DNA of 64,000 bases from Astragalus membranaceus (Eukaryota; Streptophyta; Magnoliopsida; Fabales; Fabaceae): contig CM076846.1 in the NCBI GenBank assembly GCA_039519185.1, forward strand, positions 106,736,442 through 106,800,441, read 5' to 3'. Of this stretch, positions 1-9,669 are shown one piece after another. The stretch's first letter is position 1, and each line of letters begins with the position of its first letter. The notes beneath the pieces were generated by a model. It was not told the DNA's origin, did not search any database, and saw only the letters and a list, made by a program, of their open reading frames with translations. The translations under genes and the position numbers were made by a program.

Positions 1-310
1 ATCAGGAAAAGAATTAGACATTTAAAGTCAGGCGCTCAGATGCCTGACTTTATATGTTGACGCGGTGGCAAACTTGTAATTAAGAGGCAAAACTCGCGAG
101 TTTTAAAGTCAAGCAGATACACGCCTGACTTCTAAAGTTAACAAATAAGGAAAAAATTAGACTTTAGAAGTCAGGCGTGTATTCGCCTGACTACATAAAT
201 GACACGGTGGCAAACTTGTAATTAAATGTGAAATTATTTTTTTCTATTTTAGTACTTTAGAAGTCAGGCGTGTATTCGCTTGACTTCTAAAGTACCAAAA
301 TAGAAAAAAA
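1..310. repeat. CACTA left subterminal repeats with a long hairpin
   Basis: The motif AAGTCAGGCG and its complement recur, including as close inverted pairs (27-51, 105-136, 159-193, 257-291). Positions about 231-315 form an almost perfect hairpin: the arms share the A/T-rich run ATTTTTTTCTATTTTAGTAC followed by the CAGGC motif. Subterminal repeats of CACTA elements normally bind the element's own DNA-binding protein; that role is family knowledge and was not shown here. Confidence 0.7.
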
Positions 311-1199
311 TAATTTTTTTTCACTTACGCTACTCACTCTCAGAATCTCACTTTCAGTTCCCATCACTCTCTCATCACTCTCATCGCTCTCTCAGTTCCC
401 ACGCGAACCCTAGTTTTTCTAAGTCACTTCCAGCGCCGCACCACCACACCCATGGAGAGAGAGAGGGTTCTCTCAACACCACTTCTCCGTCGTCACCACT
501 CCTAGCACCTCTCTCCCATTCCTTTCATTCGTTCCTTTCCTCACACGCAGCACACCTCTCTTCCTTTCCTTTCAACTCCACGCAGCGCACCACCATACAG
601 CTCCATCTCTGTTTCCCTTCACCTCCATATCCGTCGACATCGCTCTCCTTGCGTTCTCTACTCAACGCGTCTTTGCTCAACACGTTCGCTTCTGATTCGT
701 TTATTGTTGTCTCCACCTCTCTCTTCCGTCAGTTCGCTTTTCCACTCCATTCCACTCCGTTCCTGCTCCGGTCCTCTCCGTCACCGTCGCCGTTTCCTCA
801 CTGTCGCTCTGGTTCACATTTCTCCAGGTACCCATTTTTCTAATTTCTAGGGTTTTCTTAATTTCATTCCAAGCTTTTTAATTTCCTCACCGTCGCTCTG
901 TTTTAATTTCTAGGGTTTCGCTCAAATCTGTCCAAACTCAAACACTCACGGAAGCTGGGTTTTTTCTCTTTGCTTGATCAATTTCTGGCCACTAGGAAAC
1001 GTTGAGAGCTGTTAGTGATATGGTCAGGTACCTAATCTCTTGACTTGTGCTGTTATATTGGATGGGTTACTTAAGTGTCACTTTCGTTCTGAGGCAGTGT
1101 CGTTGTTTAGGGTTCTGAGGCAATACGTTGTTTAGTGGGATTATTTGTTTCCTTGAAGCGTTGGATTTATAACAAACATGTACTTCTTTGTTGTTTCAG
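311..1199 (+). other. CT-rich leader-like stretch inside the CACTA element
   Basis: A pyrimidine-rich stretch (ctcactctcag, ctctctcc runs) with ACCCTAG motifs, resembling the 5' untranslated region of a plant housekeeping gene. Two exon/intron-like borders occur (ccag|gtaccc near 827 and TCAG|GTACC near 1026). No convincing coding frame is visible. It may be the captured 5' end of one of the genes downstream. Confidence 0.3.
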
Positions 1200-1451
1200 G
1201 TCACTTATTTGTCAATTAGAAGAAGTAGACCCTGGCAAGTTGAAACATGAGGAGAAGTTAGCTTTCTGGATCAATGTTCACATTGCTTTGGTGATGCATG
1301 TAATTGTTATTCTCAAAACTATGTTCCCATTTAATACTTCATTTTTTCACTTGACTAATCAGCTTAGAATCTATTCTTTGGTTTCTAATAGGCATTTTTA
1401 GCTTATGGAATTCCCCAAAACAATGTGAAAAGAACATTTCTTCCGTTGAAG
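1200..1451 (+). pseudogene. DUF547-domain protein fragment (two exons)
   Basis: Two exon-like blocks with normal splice borders (1200-1299 and 1392-1451) read as a DUF547 core. The first gives ...QLEEVDPGKLKHEEKLAF then WINVHIALVMH; the second gives AFLAYGIPQNNVKRTF. The HEEKLAFWINVHNALVMH-type stretch is the family's most conserved part. DUF547 proteins (often with a ternary-complex-factor MIP1 leucine zipper) have no firm enzymatic role. The usual N-terminal leucine zipper and the rest of the domain are absent, and what follows is unrelated. A captured fragment, not a working gene. Confidence 0.75.
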
Positions 1452-1734
1452 GTAAAAACTAAGAGTGGTAGTTTTCTTAGTCCATTTAAGGATTAAACTC
1501 TTAAGCCTTTGTGCTTTTGCTGACTTTCTGAATGTCCTGTTCTTTGATGTAACTATGTATATCACAGTGATCTTGATGACAGATTTGCTCCCAGACCTGT
1601 TTTAGCAAGGTTTGTAACTTATTATTTCATTTTTAAATGAATCAGTTAATTTTCTCTCACTATATTAATTTACTCATATTTCTTATGTCAAATACTCATT
1701 TGTTTACTTCTCCAAATTTCTTGCTGGACACCAG

Positions 1735-2063
1735 ATGAAGTGTTAGCTGCTAAAGGCGTCAAGCCAACATTATCTCTGAACCTAAATACCGTTGCTCTTG
1801 TTGAGGTGTGCTAATCTCTTTTTGTTGGAGAGTGTATTACTAATGACAAAGAATGTGTCATACAATACAAGTACTGTTTACATCTTTCAATTGCATGTAG
1901 AAAAACAATTCTTTAGGCAAATAAAAATATCTGTTCATTCAGATATATATTGTTTGAAGCAACTAACATGTGTTTTTGTTTGTGTTTGTGGCCAGAAAAC
2001 CATTCGAAGTGAAGCTAAGTGTCTTATTTTAACTGCCGAGGCCAAATACACTTTGCTAACTAG
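1735..2063 (+). pseudogene. Unidentified two-exon fragment in CACTA element
   Basis: Two blocks with acceptor and donor signals (1735-1805 and 1996-2063) join in one frame. They read about EVLAAKGVKPTLSLN then LNTVALVE, followed by KTIRSEAKCLILTAEAKYTL. I do not recognise the parent protein. Clean GT/AG borders and an open frame across the join suggest captured exons rather than chance. A third short block near 1567-1611 could belong to the same source. Confidence 0.35.
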
Positions 2064-2370
2064 GTAAGGATCTGTATAAATGTGATTTATGCAATCTGTT
2101 CATTAATCTATGGTCAATATTTGTTGAGGGGAACATGTTGTGTGCAACATATGGAGTTTTTTAGTGAAACCCTTGTTGTCAATTTGTGTAGTATGGATGT
2201 ATGAACCTGTGAATTGATCTTGGTTTTGTTTTTAGTGACGTTTTGTTTGATAAATTATGTGTGTAATTCAGCTCTTGCTAGTACCATACAGACTGGTTTA
2301 CATTAGGGAAGTAGAGAATCAGTTCGGAATGGGAAGTAGAGAATCAGCTCATTGTTGTGATTAGGACAAA

Positions 2371-2849
2371 TTATCTATGTTCTGTTTTATGAATTTTAGT
2401 TCTGGTTTTTGAATGCTTTTGGTATGCTTCTATTTCTTATCTTTGTGATTAATTTAGTAATATGTTAGCTGAAATATGGGCTTAAGTTTTAGGGTCTTTT
2501 TACATGGGCTAGTTCATATAATGTTTGATTTATTGTTCTATTCTACTAATAATTTCTGTCATAGTTGTTCAAATAATCTCAGATTTAACTTTTTCTATCA
2601 TTAGTATATTGATTTGGCTTATTAGTATATTGATTTGGCTTATTATCTATGTTCTGTTTTATGAATTTTAGTTCTGGTTTTTCAATGCTTTTGGTATGCT
2701 TCTATTTCTTATCTTTGTGATTATTTTAGTAATATGTTAGCTGAAATATGGGCTTAAGTTTTAGGGTCTTTTTTCATGGGCTAGTTCATATAGTGTTTGA
2801 TTTGCTATTCTACTCTACTAATAATTTCTGTCATAGTTGTTCAAATACC
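2371..2849 (+). repeat. Imperfect direct duplication, period about 272 bp
   Basis: The block starting TTATCTATGTTCTG at 2371 recurs at 2643 with few differences over about 206 bp. A 21-bp unit (ATTAGTATATTGATTTGGC...) is repeated twice in the spacer near 2602-2642. It lies in non-coding sequence of the CACTA cargo. Confidence 0.85.
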
Positions 2850-3340
2850 CTTCATTGAATGTTTGAACAATGGCGGCACCGCAACAACAACCGATTTTCA
2901 GGGTCCACCATACCCTTTTGGTCGCCACGAAGCTTAGGTATAACGCTTTCTCCTTCTCTAAAATCTTCTCAGTTCCATACGGTTTGAAACCCTAGTTTCA
3001 ACCACTGACTTTGCTTCTTTTTGGTTGTGTTTCTGGGTGAGATCTTGCTGGATCTTGATGCTACGCACAAGGATCTGCACAACGAAGGTAGAACCACTGC
3101 CTTTTTTGATCAGTATAGTGTTGCTGATTTGGTTTTCTCTAATTGATCTTCTTTGTGTTTGAATGTTTTCTTAAATGATTCTGAGAAAGTCTCTAAAATG
3201 GTTCTTGTATTTTCAAATTTGCTAGGATATTTAGGTAGTTTTTGTCATATAAGTCTTTGTATTGATGGTAGATTGCTTACTCGAATTAGTCCTGTGAAAC
3301 ACTACGGTTAATTATGTTTTCTTTTCTAAAAATTATTTAG
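2850..3340 (+). other. Possible captured 5' exons of unknown origin
   Basis: An ATG at 2870 opens a short frame (MAAPQQQPIFRVHHTLLVA...) ending at a donor-like site near 2937. A second exon-like block lies near 3036-3086 (EILLDLDATHKDLHNEG). Neither resembles the enolase N-terminus, so the enolase cargo downstream lacks its own first exons. Source gene not recognised. Confidence 0.3.
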
Positions 3341-4265
3341 GAATTTACGAGGCCCTTGAATTGAGAGACGGAGGATCTGACTACCTTGGAAAAGGTGTTT
3401 CCAAGGTAAATAGCATTTCATTATACTAAATAGTGTCCTGTTTATGGATTTATCTGTGTATTTATGCTCACTTGGTTTATTTTGACACTTGCAGGCTGTT
3501 GACAATGTGAACAGCATCATTGGCCCTGCACTGATCGACCAGGTTAGTTAAAACTTATTGGAGACTAGTGTTTCACTGATCAATTCTCTTTTAAGTTGGA
3601 ACTTCTTAGTTGTGCCTTTATAGTCTAATTTGTCAGTTTCTTTTGTGACGATGCACAGGACCCAACTCAGCAGACAACTATCGACAACTTAATGGTTCAA
3701 AAGCTTGATGGAACTGTTAATGAATGGGGCTAGTGCAAGGAAAAGGTGCTTAACAGTCTATGCATGTATATTTTTGATTTATCATTTTTAAATTTTAACT
3801 TATTCATATGATTCTGATTCTTTTCTCTCTCGTTTTAGCTTGGAGCAAATGCCATATTGGCAGTGTCTCTTGCAGTCTGCAAAGCTGGTGCTAGTGTCCT
3901 GAAAATTCCTCTTTACAAGGTAATTTATGCATGAACTTAGGCACAAATCTTAAGTTGCCTTTTGTTTGTTAGATTCATTTTGGGCAATTGAAGCCGTTCT
4001 TTACTTAAATTGCCTTTGTTTGTTAGATTCAATTTGGGGTTGAGACTTTTTTCTTTTTTTTTGAATTTTTTATGGCCATTCTTTTGGTGCAGCATATTGC
4101 AAATCTTGCCGGTAACACAAAGTTGGTCTTGCCTGTCCCTGCTTTCAATGTCATTAATGGTGGATCGCACGCAGGAAACAAACTTGCTATGCAGGCATGA
4201 TTTCAATGACTGTTCTTGTGTGTATGTGTGTGTAAGGGAGAGCGAGAGAGTGATTGTGATGAATT

Positions 4266-4319
<54 letters not shown>

Positions 4320-4364
4320 CTGCAGGAGTTTATGGTTTTGCCTGTGGGAGCTTCCTCTTTTAAG
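3341..4364 (+). pseudogene. Enolase fragment, 5' half (spliced exons)
   Basis: Exons at 3341-3405, 3495-3542, 3659-3745, 3839-3919, 4093-4194 and 4326-4364 encode a clear plant enolase (2-phosphoglycerate to phosphoenolpyruvate, cytosolic glycolysis). Visible signatures are GIYEALELRDGG, GANAILAVSLAVCKAG, FNVINGGSHAGNKLAMQ and EFMVLPVGASSFK. The first exons, with the RQIFDSRGNPTVEV start, are missing. A conserved Trp codon has become TAG at 3731-3733 (NEWG-stop-CK), and the donor after 4194 is GC instead of GT. The exon after 4364 does not continue into enolase: a NAT segment intervenes and the next expected exons are absent. Non-functional as enolase. Confidence 0.92.
4271..4310. repeat. (TA)n microsatellite, about 20 units
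   Basis: Uninterrupted TA repeats in an intron of the enolase fragment, followed by tgtatgtatc. Confidence 0.95.
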
Positions 4365-4409
4365 GATGGCTTTAACTTGTTTCTTTTTATGTGTTGAATT
4401 TGGGCACTG
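4365..4409 (+). repeat. 45-bp direct repeat, left copy, bordering the NAT insert
   Basis: Begins GATGGCTTTAACTTG and ends TTTGGGCACTG. It recurs at 6218-6262 with one C/T difference. The two copies bracket the NAT segment exactly. Immediately downstream, GGGTTTTGGTCGCGGC is tandemly repeated (period 31 bp). Confidence 0.9.
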
Positions 4410-4581
4410 GGTTTTGGTCGCGGCTAGTTGGGTCGGGCTGGGTTTTGGTCGCGGCTAGTAGACCTTTTTTTTTCCAAATCTAGTGAGAGTGGGAAAAAGT
4501 TAAAGAAGCATCAAGCAAGTAGTTTTGAATGTTGTTGTGTGGTTCATAAATCTAATGAAGTATTCAATTTTAGTATGATAG

Positions 4582-6057
4582 GAAGAGAAAGCAAAAGTGA
4601 TTCAGACTCTACTATTTGTAGCTGGAATCAACACATTATTCCAAACATCATTTGGAACTCGCCTACCTGCAGTTATTGGGGGATCATACACCTTTGTACC
4701 AACAACTATTTCAATCATTTTGGCAGGTCGCTATAGTGATATTGTGAATCCTCAAGAGGTTGGTTCATTAAAAACCTTGTTAATGTTCACTGTTTTTGTC
4801 TTTTCTGTTGTTTTTTTGTTAGGCCATTGTTCTTGTTTATCTGTCAAATATGCAGAAATTTGAGAGGATAATGCGTGGAACACAAGGTGCCCTTATTGTT
4901 GCTTCAACCCTCCAAATTGTTTTTGGCTTCAGTGGCCTTTGGCGTAATGTAGTCAGGTTCTATCTAAATAAACTACTTGTTTAACTTTTTACTATATTGC
5001 CTCTTATAATCATACTCATGAATAATCTGGTGTATTTTTGTTTAGGTTCTTAAGTCCTCTCTCTGCTGTTCCATTGGTTGCTCTCTCAGGCTTTGGGCTG
5101 TATGAACTGGGTTTCCCTGTGGTATGCATATTTGCAACAAAAACCAGTTCTTATTTTCTTCCTATATTTTATAATTACAATGTGTGATTCCCTCTCTCTT
5201 GATTATGGCTTTTGGATTCTAGCTTGCAAAATGTGTGGAGATTGGACTACCAGAAATCATCATCCTAGTAATATTTTCACAGGTGATTAACTTTAATGAT
5301 GCTAAATTGCTAATTCCTTTTCTTTAACAGCATTATTAACACAATTCAGATGAAATTTTGTTAGTTCTATGTTTTTTAAGTAGTGGCCTGTTTTTGCAGT
5401 ACATTCCTCACATGATGAAAGGAGAAAAGCCTATCTTCGATCGCTTCGCAGTTATATTCTCAGTCGCAATTGTGTGGCTTTATGCTTATCTTCTTACAGT
5501 TGGTGGAGCTTATAAAAATTCAGCACCTAAAACACAAATCACATGCAGGACTGATCGTGCCGGGATCATAGGCGGCGCTCCTTGGTAAGGATCATCTGGT
5601 TTTTCCAATGATAGACATAGTGTTTCTTCTTTAGGAGCAGTAAATTACTATCTATATAGTTGGAGAGACTTTAAACTTTCATGGCAATATGAATCTATGA
5701 AGCAAGCACCGGTACAGACACAGACACCAGATATGACATTGACACCGATAATAATTTATGAAAATGGAAGTAACTGAAAATAACCACATGTGTCGGTGTC
5801 ATGTTGGTGTCTGATACCAACACGTGTCGAAAACCTGAAAACGCCTTCAATCTAATGTGTCGGTGCTAAAGATATGAATGAATAATCTTAAATTGCAACA
5901 AATAATGGATTTCAGCTTCTTTAATGCCTTAGTATAGTTGCTGACAAATATATTATGCAGGATAAGAATTCCATATCCATTTCAATGGGGAGCTCCTACA
6001 TTTGATGCTGGTGAATCTTTTGCTATGATGGCTACTGCATTTGTTGCTCTAGTAGAG
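4582..6057 (+). pseudogene. Nucleobase-ascorbate transporter (NAT) fragment, six exons
   Basis: Exons 4582-4758, 4856-4956, 5046-5121, 5223-5282, 5400-5584 and 5961-6057 read in one spliced frame as the middle of a plant NAT (NCS2 xanthine/uracil permease family, a plasma-membrane transporter). Recognisable stretches are TLLFVAGINTLFQTSFGTRL, PAVIGGSYTFVPTTIS, FGLYELGFPV, APKTQITCRTDRAG and IRIPYPFQWGAPTFDAGE. Several hydrophobic membrane spans are included. The N-terminus and the C-terminal third (after FVALVE) are missing. All splice borders look sound and I see no stop in these exons, so the capture may be fairly recent. It is embedded between the two halves of the enolase copy. Confidence 0.9.
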
Positions 6058-6217
6058 GTTTGTTTATTCTTATGCTGGTGAACTAGATATGCTTATTTTC
6101 TGAACTACGTCCCTTCTCTAAAAGCCTACTATGTAACTTTGATTACTAATTAGCATATTTCACCTTCTTTTTTTTGGCTAGAATATATTTTTTTTGGCCC
6201 CTAACATTCAGGTTAAT

Positions 6218-6262
6218 GATGGTTTTAACTTGTTTCTTTTTATGTGTTGAATTTGGGCACTG
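6218..6262 (+). repeat. 45-bp direct repeat, right copy, bordering the NAT insert
   Basis: Matches 4365-4409 with one base difference. It is followed by the tail of an enolase intron and the acceptor before 6304. Confidence 0.9.
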
Positions 6263-6303
6263 TCGATTTTTTGCCTCTTACTGATAACCTCTTCGGTATT
6301 CAG

Positions 6304-6932
6304 GAAAACAAGGAAGGTTTGGAATTGCTGAAATCTGCCATTGCCAAAGCTGGTTACACCGGCAAAGTTAGTGTTCCAGCTTATATTGAAATTCTGTTAA
6401 TGGTGCTTTGGCTTTTCAAAAGACTCCATTTAATGGACTTATTTGACTATGTGTTGTGTTCTTAGGTTGTCATTGGAATGGAGGTTGCAGCTTCTGAATT
6501 CTACAAGGAAGACAAAACATATGATTTGAACTTCAAGGAAGATGTGAGCTCTCTATTTTTGTCTTGGTTGTCATATCACATGCATATTTTAAACGTATTA
6601 ATAAAGGAAGACAAAACATAAGATTTGAACTTCAAGGAAGACAAATCATCATGTTGGTAACATAGAGTATTAGCTGGTAGCCTGGTACATATTTGATTAT
6701 TTCTGATTTATTTGGAATTTTCTGTTTGACAATCTAGAACAATGACGGCTCACAGAAGATCTCAGGGGATGCCTTGAAAGATCTCTACAAGTCATTTGCA
6801 TCTGAATACCCAATTGTTTCAATTGAAGATCCTTTTGACCAGGATGACTGGGAGCACTATGCTAAGATGACTAGTGAGATTGGAACCAATGTACAAATTG
6901 TTGGTGATGATCTCTTGGTTACCAACCCCAAG
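6304..6932 (+). pseudogene. Enolase fragment, 3' half (spliced exons)
   Basis: Exons 6304-6366, 6466-6543 and 6738-6932 continue the enolase: ENKEGLELLKSAIAKAGYTG, VVIGMEVAASEFYKED, then the barrel segment with SIEDPFDQDDWEHYAKM and GDDLLVTNPK, which carries metal-binding acidic residues of the active site. The exons between SSFK and QENKEG are lacking. The C-terminal exons (with the catalytic Lys and the substrate-binding loop) are replaced by an unrelated tail. An extra partial copy of the TYDLNFKED exon end occurs at about 6604-6645. Confidence 0.92.
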
Positions 6933-6951
6933 GTCTGCAATTGACCAACCT

Positions 6952-7319
6952 TGGACTGATGCTGCTCCAGCACCTATTCCGGCTGTCCCTGCTGTCAACT
7001 GGGCTGCCCCAGAAACTGGTACATTATATATAATGCACCATTTTTAGCGATCTTCTCTGAATTAGTTTTTTTTGCACTGCCCTTTATGCTTAGATTCGTG
7101 TTTTCCCTTAGTTTTTTTCGGGGCTGCCAAGTTGATTTTTATCTTAGTTTGCCAGTGTTTATTCTGTTCACTTGTTAATATTCTAGAAGATTTGTCAGAA
7201 AGTAGAAATTACTGCTGCATGTGTGATTGAATTAATTTTGTTCAAGATTATGTATTCGTGTTTTGTTGATATAGAGTTATCTTGCAGCTGCTGCGGGGGA
7301 CTGGGGCGAACGTGCTTAA
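6952..7319 (+). pseudogene. C-terminal tail resembling 40S ribosomal protein SA
   Basis: Two exons (about 6952-7018 and 7288-7319) encode WTDAAPAPIPAVPAVNWAAP followed by AAAGDWGERA and a stop. The Ala/Pro-rich, Trp-punctuated tail looks like the variable C-terminus of plant ribosomal protein SA, but the stretch is too short and simple to be sure. It is joined directly behind the enolase fragment and would supply the stop codon and 3' end to a chimeric transcript. Confidence 0.4.
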
Positions 7320-7679
7320 GAATGGTGGGCTTGGTGCTTTTATGTGGTGTTGTAAGTGGGTAGTAATTCATTGTTGATTCATTGTATTTTGTAATAAGCA
7401 ATTAAGTCAGTTTTAAGTCATGTTAGCTAGCTGGCTTAGTTAGTTAAATTTGTTAAGTTTCAGTTAGTTGAGTTTCTACCTTTATCAGTTTTAACAGCAA
7501 TGTATAAGTTGCTGTATTGTAATAGTGCTACAGAGGGCATTTCAGTTAATAAACAAGTTTCTGCTATCAGTTGAATACATTCCTCTGAATCTCCTTTTTC
7601 TTCCTCTGCATAACAGAACAGATTTCTGTTGTTAGGGTGTCAAAATTAAATTTGGGTAATTAAATTTGAAAAAAAAAAC
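7320..7679 (+). other. 3'-UTR-like segment of the captured gene tail
   Basis: T-rich sequence without open frames. It contains a possible AATAAA-type signal (cagttAATAAAC near 7543) and looks like the natural 3' untranslated region that came with the RPSA-like exons. Confidence 0.4.
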
Positions 7680-8110
7680 TTTTAAAGTCAGGCGTAATAA
7701 TGCCTGACCTAAGTATAGATTTGAAAAAAAAAAAAAACTTACGAAGTCAGGCCATAAATGCTTGACTTTAAAACATACTTACGAAGTCAGGCAATAATAC
7801 ATGCTTGACTTTAAAGCATACTTACGAAGTCAGGCAATAATAAAAGCTTGACTTTAAATCAGACTTACGAAGTCAGGCGAATAAATGCTTGACTTTAAAT
7901 CAGACTTACGAAGTCAGGCAATAATACATGCTTGACTTTAAAGCAAACTTACGAAGTCAGGCAATAATAAATGCTTGACTTTAAATCAGACTTACGAAGT
8001 CAGGCTATCGCCTGACTTTAAAACTCCTTACATACAAAGTCGACTTAATAAAAGTCAAGCAGGCGCCTGACTTTAAATCCCCTTTTTGCCTGACTTTAAA
8101 TCCCTTTTTT
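7680..8110. repeat. CACTA right subterminal repeat array
   Basis: About seven units of 40-42 bp, each ACTTACGAAGTCAGGC ... GCTTGACTTTAAA, run from about 7737 to 8010, flanked by looser copies to 8100. Every unit is itself an imperfect inverted repeat (AAGTCAGGC versus GCTTGACTT). Confidence 0.9.
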
Positions 8111-8204
8111 GCACTAGTGGACTAACCAGAAGGACTATAATGAAAAGGTGAGGTTTGTAGATATTTTTCAAAAAAAATTCTATATAGGGACTAAAACCGG
8201 ATAA

Positions 8205-9657
8205 ATTGTGGGTTTGGCTTCTCTCTTCTAAATACATACCCGATTCTCACATTTTTGATGATATTAATTGTAATGGTGCTTCTTACACTTGGAGATCTAT
8301 TATCCAAGCTGCTGAGATCCTTAAGCCTGGGTATATTACCCGAGTGGGAAAAGGTCACATCTCTCTATGGTATGAGAAATGGCTTCACAGAGGCCATATT
8401 TGTGATAGAGTCCCTTATGTTGATATCCACGACCTAGATCTCCGGGTGAAGGACATTTTTATGAATGGCTCTTGGAACTTCAATCTCCCCTACACCAATA
8501 TTCCTGACGATATTAAACTTGAAATGCAAAGTGTCTTCATTAATCCTAATTCCAAAGATACAATCATATGGAGCTCCTCTGCATCAGGTCAATATTCCAC
8601 CAAAAATGCTTATGTTTGGCTCACACACTTGTCTGATTAACAGGTTCCCGACTTAGAAAGCTGGAAGTGGATTTGGAACCTACAAGTCCTGGAGAATGTC
8701 AAGAACTTCGCTTGGATCATCATGCATGGTAGCCTCCCTACCAATTCCTTTAGGGCTATGCGGCACACTACCCAAGATCAATCTTGCCATAAGTGTGGTG
8801 TTACGAATGAGACACTTCTCCATACCTTGAGAGACTGTAACCGATCCCATCCTATTTGGCACCTCTTTGATTTTGTTAACCTTCAAATTTTTAATTATGA
8901 TGATCCACGTCTCTGGTTCAAATCCAATGCAACAAGTAATTTTGGTATTCTATTTATCATTACTTGTTGGATGTTATGGAGGTCCAGAAATGAAGAAGTT
9001 TTCTCTGACACTAGATGGGACAAGTGGCGAGTTGTTAGCAATATTCGTTCTCTCTTGGATGCTACAACCAAAGCTTTTTCTAAACCCTCTTCTCACAAGG
9101 AGTCGTGGCTAGTCACTTGGACACCGCCTCCGGTTAACTTTGTCGAGCTCAATGTTGATGGTAGCTCATTTGGCAACCCTGGCCACTCAGGGTATGGAGG
9201 TCTCTTCCGGGATCACACTGGCAATTGGATTTCGGTTTCTTAGGTGGGTGTGGCTATACCAGCAACATGAATGCGGAACTACAGGCCATTTCCCAGGGTC
9301 TCAATATTGATCAAGATAATGGATATCAGAATCTGATTTGTGAGACTGATTCGTTGACTGCTCTGAAGTTCATCAATGAGGGAGTTTCTACCACTCACCC
9401 TCATTCGCCGATTATTGATCATATCCGCTCCTTTATGGAACGTGGTTGGCAGCTCAGCTTTCAACATTTCTTTCGTGAGGGAAATTCTTGTGCGAATTGG
9501 TTGGCAAAACAAGGCTCATCTATGGAGTATGGAATTCACTTATGGCATAATTGTTCTTCTGCCATTTCTACATCTCTGCTTGCAGATGCTATAGGAATTG
9601 TTAGATTAAGATCCTAGTTGATTTGTTTGTTGCCTTTTTGCTTTCCTACTAATAAAA
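8205..9657 (+). mobile_element. 5'-truncated L1-type LINE (insertion A)
   Basis: A 3' part of a plant L1-like non-LTR retrotransposon ending in AATAAAAAAA. An imperfect 12-bp target duplication flanks it: AAAACCGGATAA at 8193-8204 and AAAACCAGATAA at 9658-9669 (one mismatch). Endonuclease and reverse-transcriptase core are missing, which is the usual outcome of target-primed reverse transcription that stops early. Confidence 0.8.
8206..9617 (+). pseudogene. LINE ORF2 C-terminus: zf-RVT and RNase H remnant
   Basis: The frame at 8206 encodes the region after the RT core (SGQYSTKNAYVWL). It hits a TAA at 8638-8640, then continues in the same frame through a zinc-binding stretch (CHKCGVTNETLLHTLRDC) into an RNase H-like domain (VELNVDGSSFGNPGHSGYGG). 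Near 9225-9243 the frame shifts by one base, and NAELQAISQGL...ETDSLTALKFI follows in the next frame to 9617. The Asp-Glu-Asp pattern of RNase H is recognisable. One stop and one frameshift make it inactive. Confidence 0.88.
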
Positions 9658-9669
9658 AAAACCAGATAA

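Larger units (their letters stand above)
1..8119 (+). mobile_element. CACTA-type transposon carrying several host-gene fragments (left end outside window)
   Basis: Seen: the right end closes with TTTTTTGCACTAGTG at 8105-8119, the inverted form of a CACTAGTGC terminus. Just inside it (7680-8100) and again at 1-310 are dense copies of the same AAGTCAGGC / GCCTGACTT motif, as expected for the two subterminal regions of one CACTA (En/Spm) element. Between them are spliced fragments of unrelated host genes, all in plus orientation: DUF547 (1200-1451), unidentified exons (1735-2063), enolase (3341-4364 and 6304-6932), NAT transporter (4582-6057) and an RPSA-like tail (6952-7319). No transposase is visible, so this part looks non-autonomous. 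The left terminus and the 3-bp target duplication cannot be checked. Inference: a Pack-CACTA or a composite of sequential captures. Confidence 0.75.

Noticed and set aside
525..843. Open frames of 60-65 codons in the CT-rich leader on both strands
   Set aside because: Low-complexity Ser/Pro/Leu text with no domain; typical of pyrimidine-rich leader DNA.
1135..1401. An 88-codon frame covering the DUF547 exon
   Set aside because: It reads through the introns on both sides; only 1200-1299 is protein-like.
7737..8010. CRISPR-like array of short regular repeats
   Set aside because: A plant nuclear context, spacers that are not unique, and a position just inside a CACTA terminus; these are subterminal repeats.
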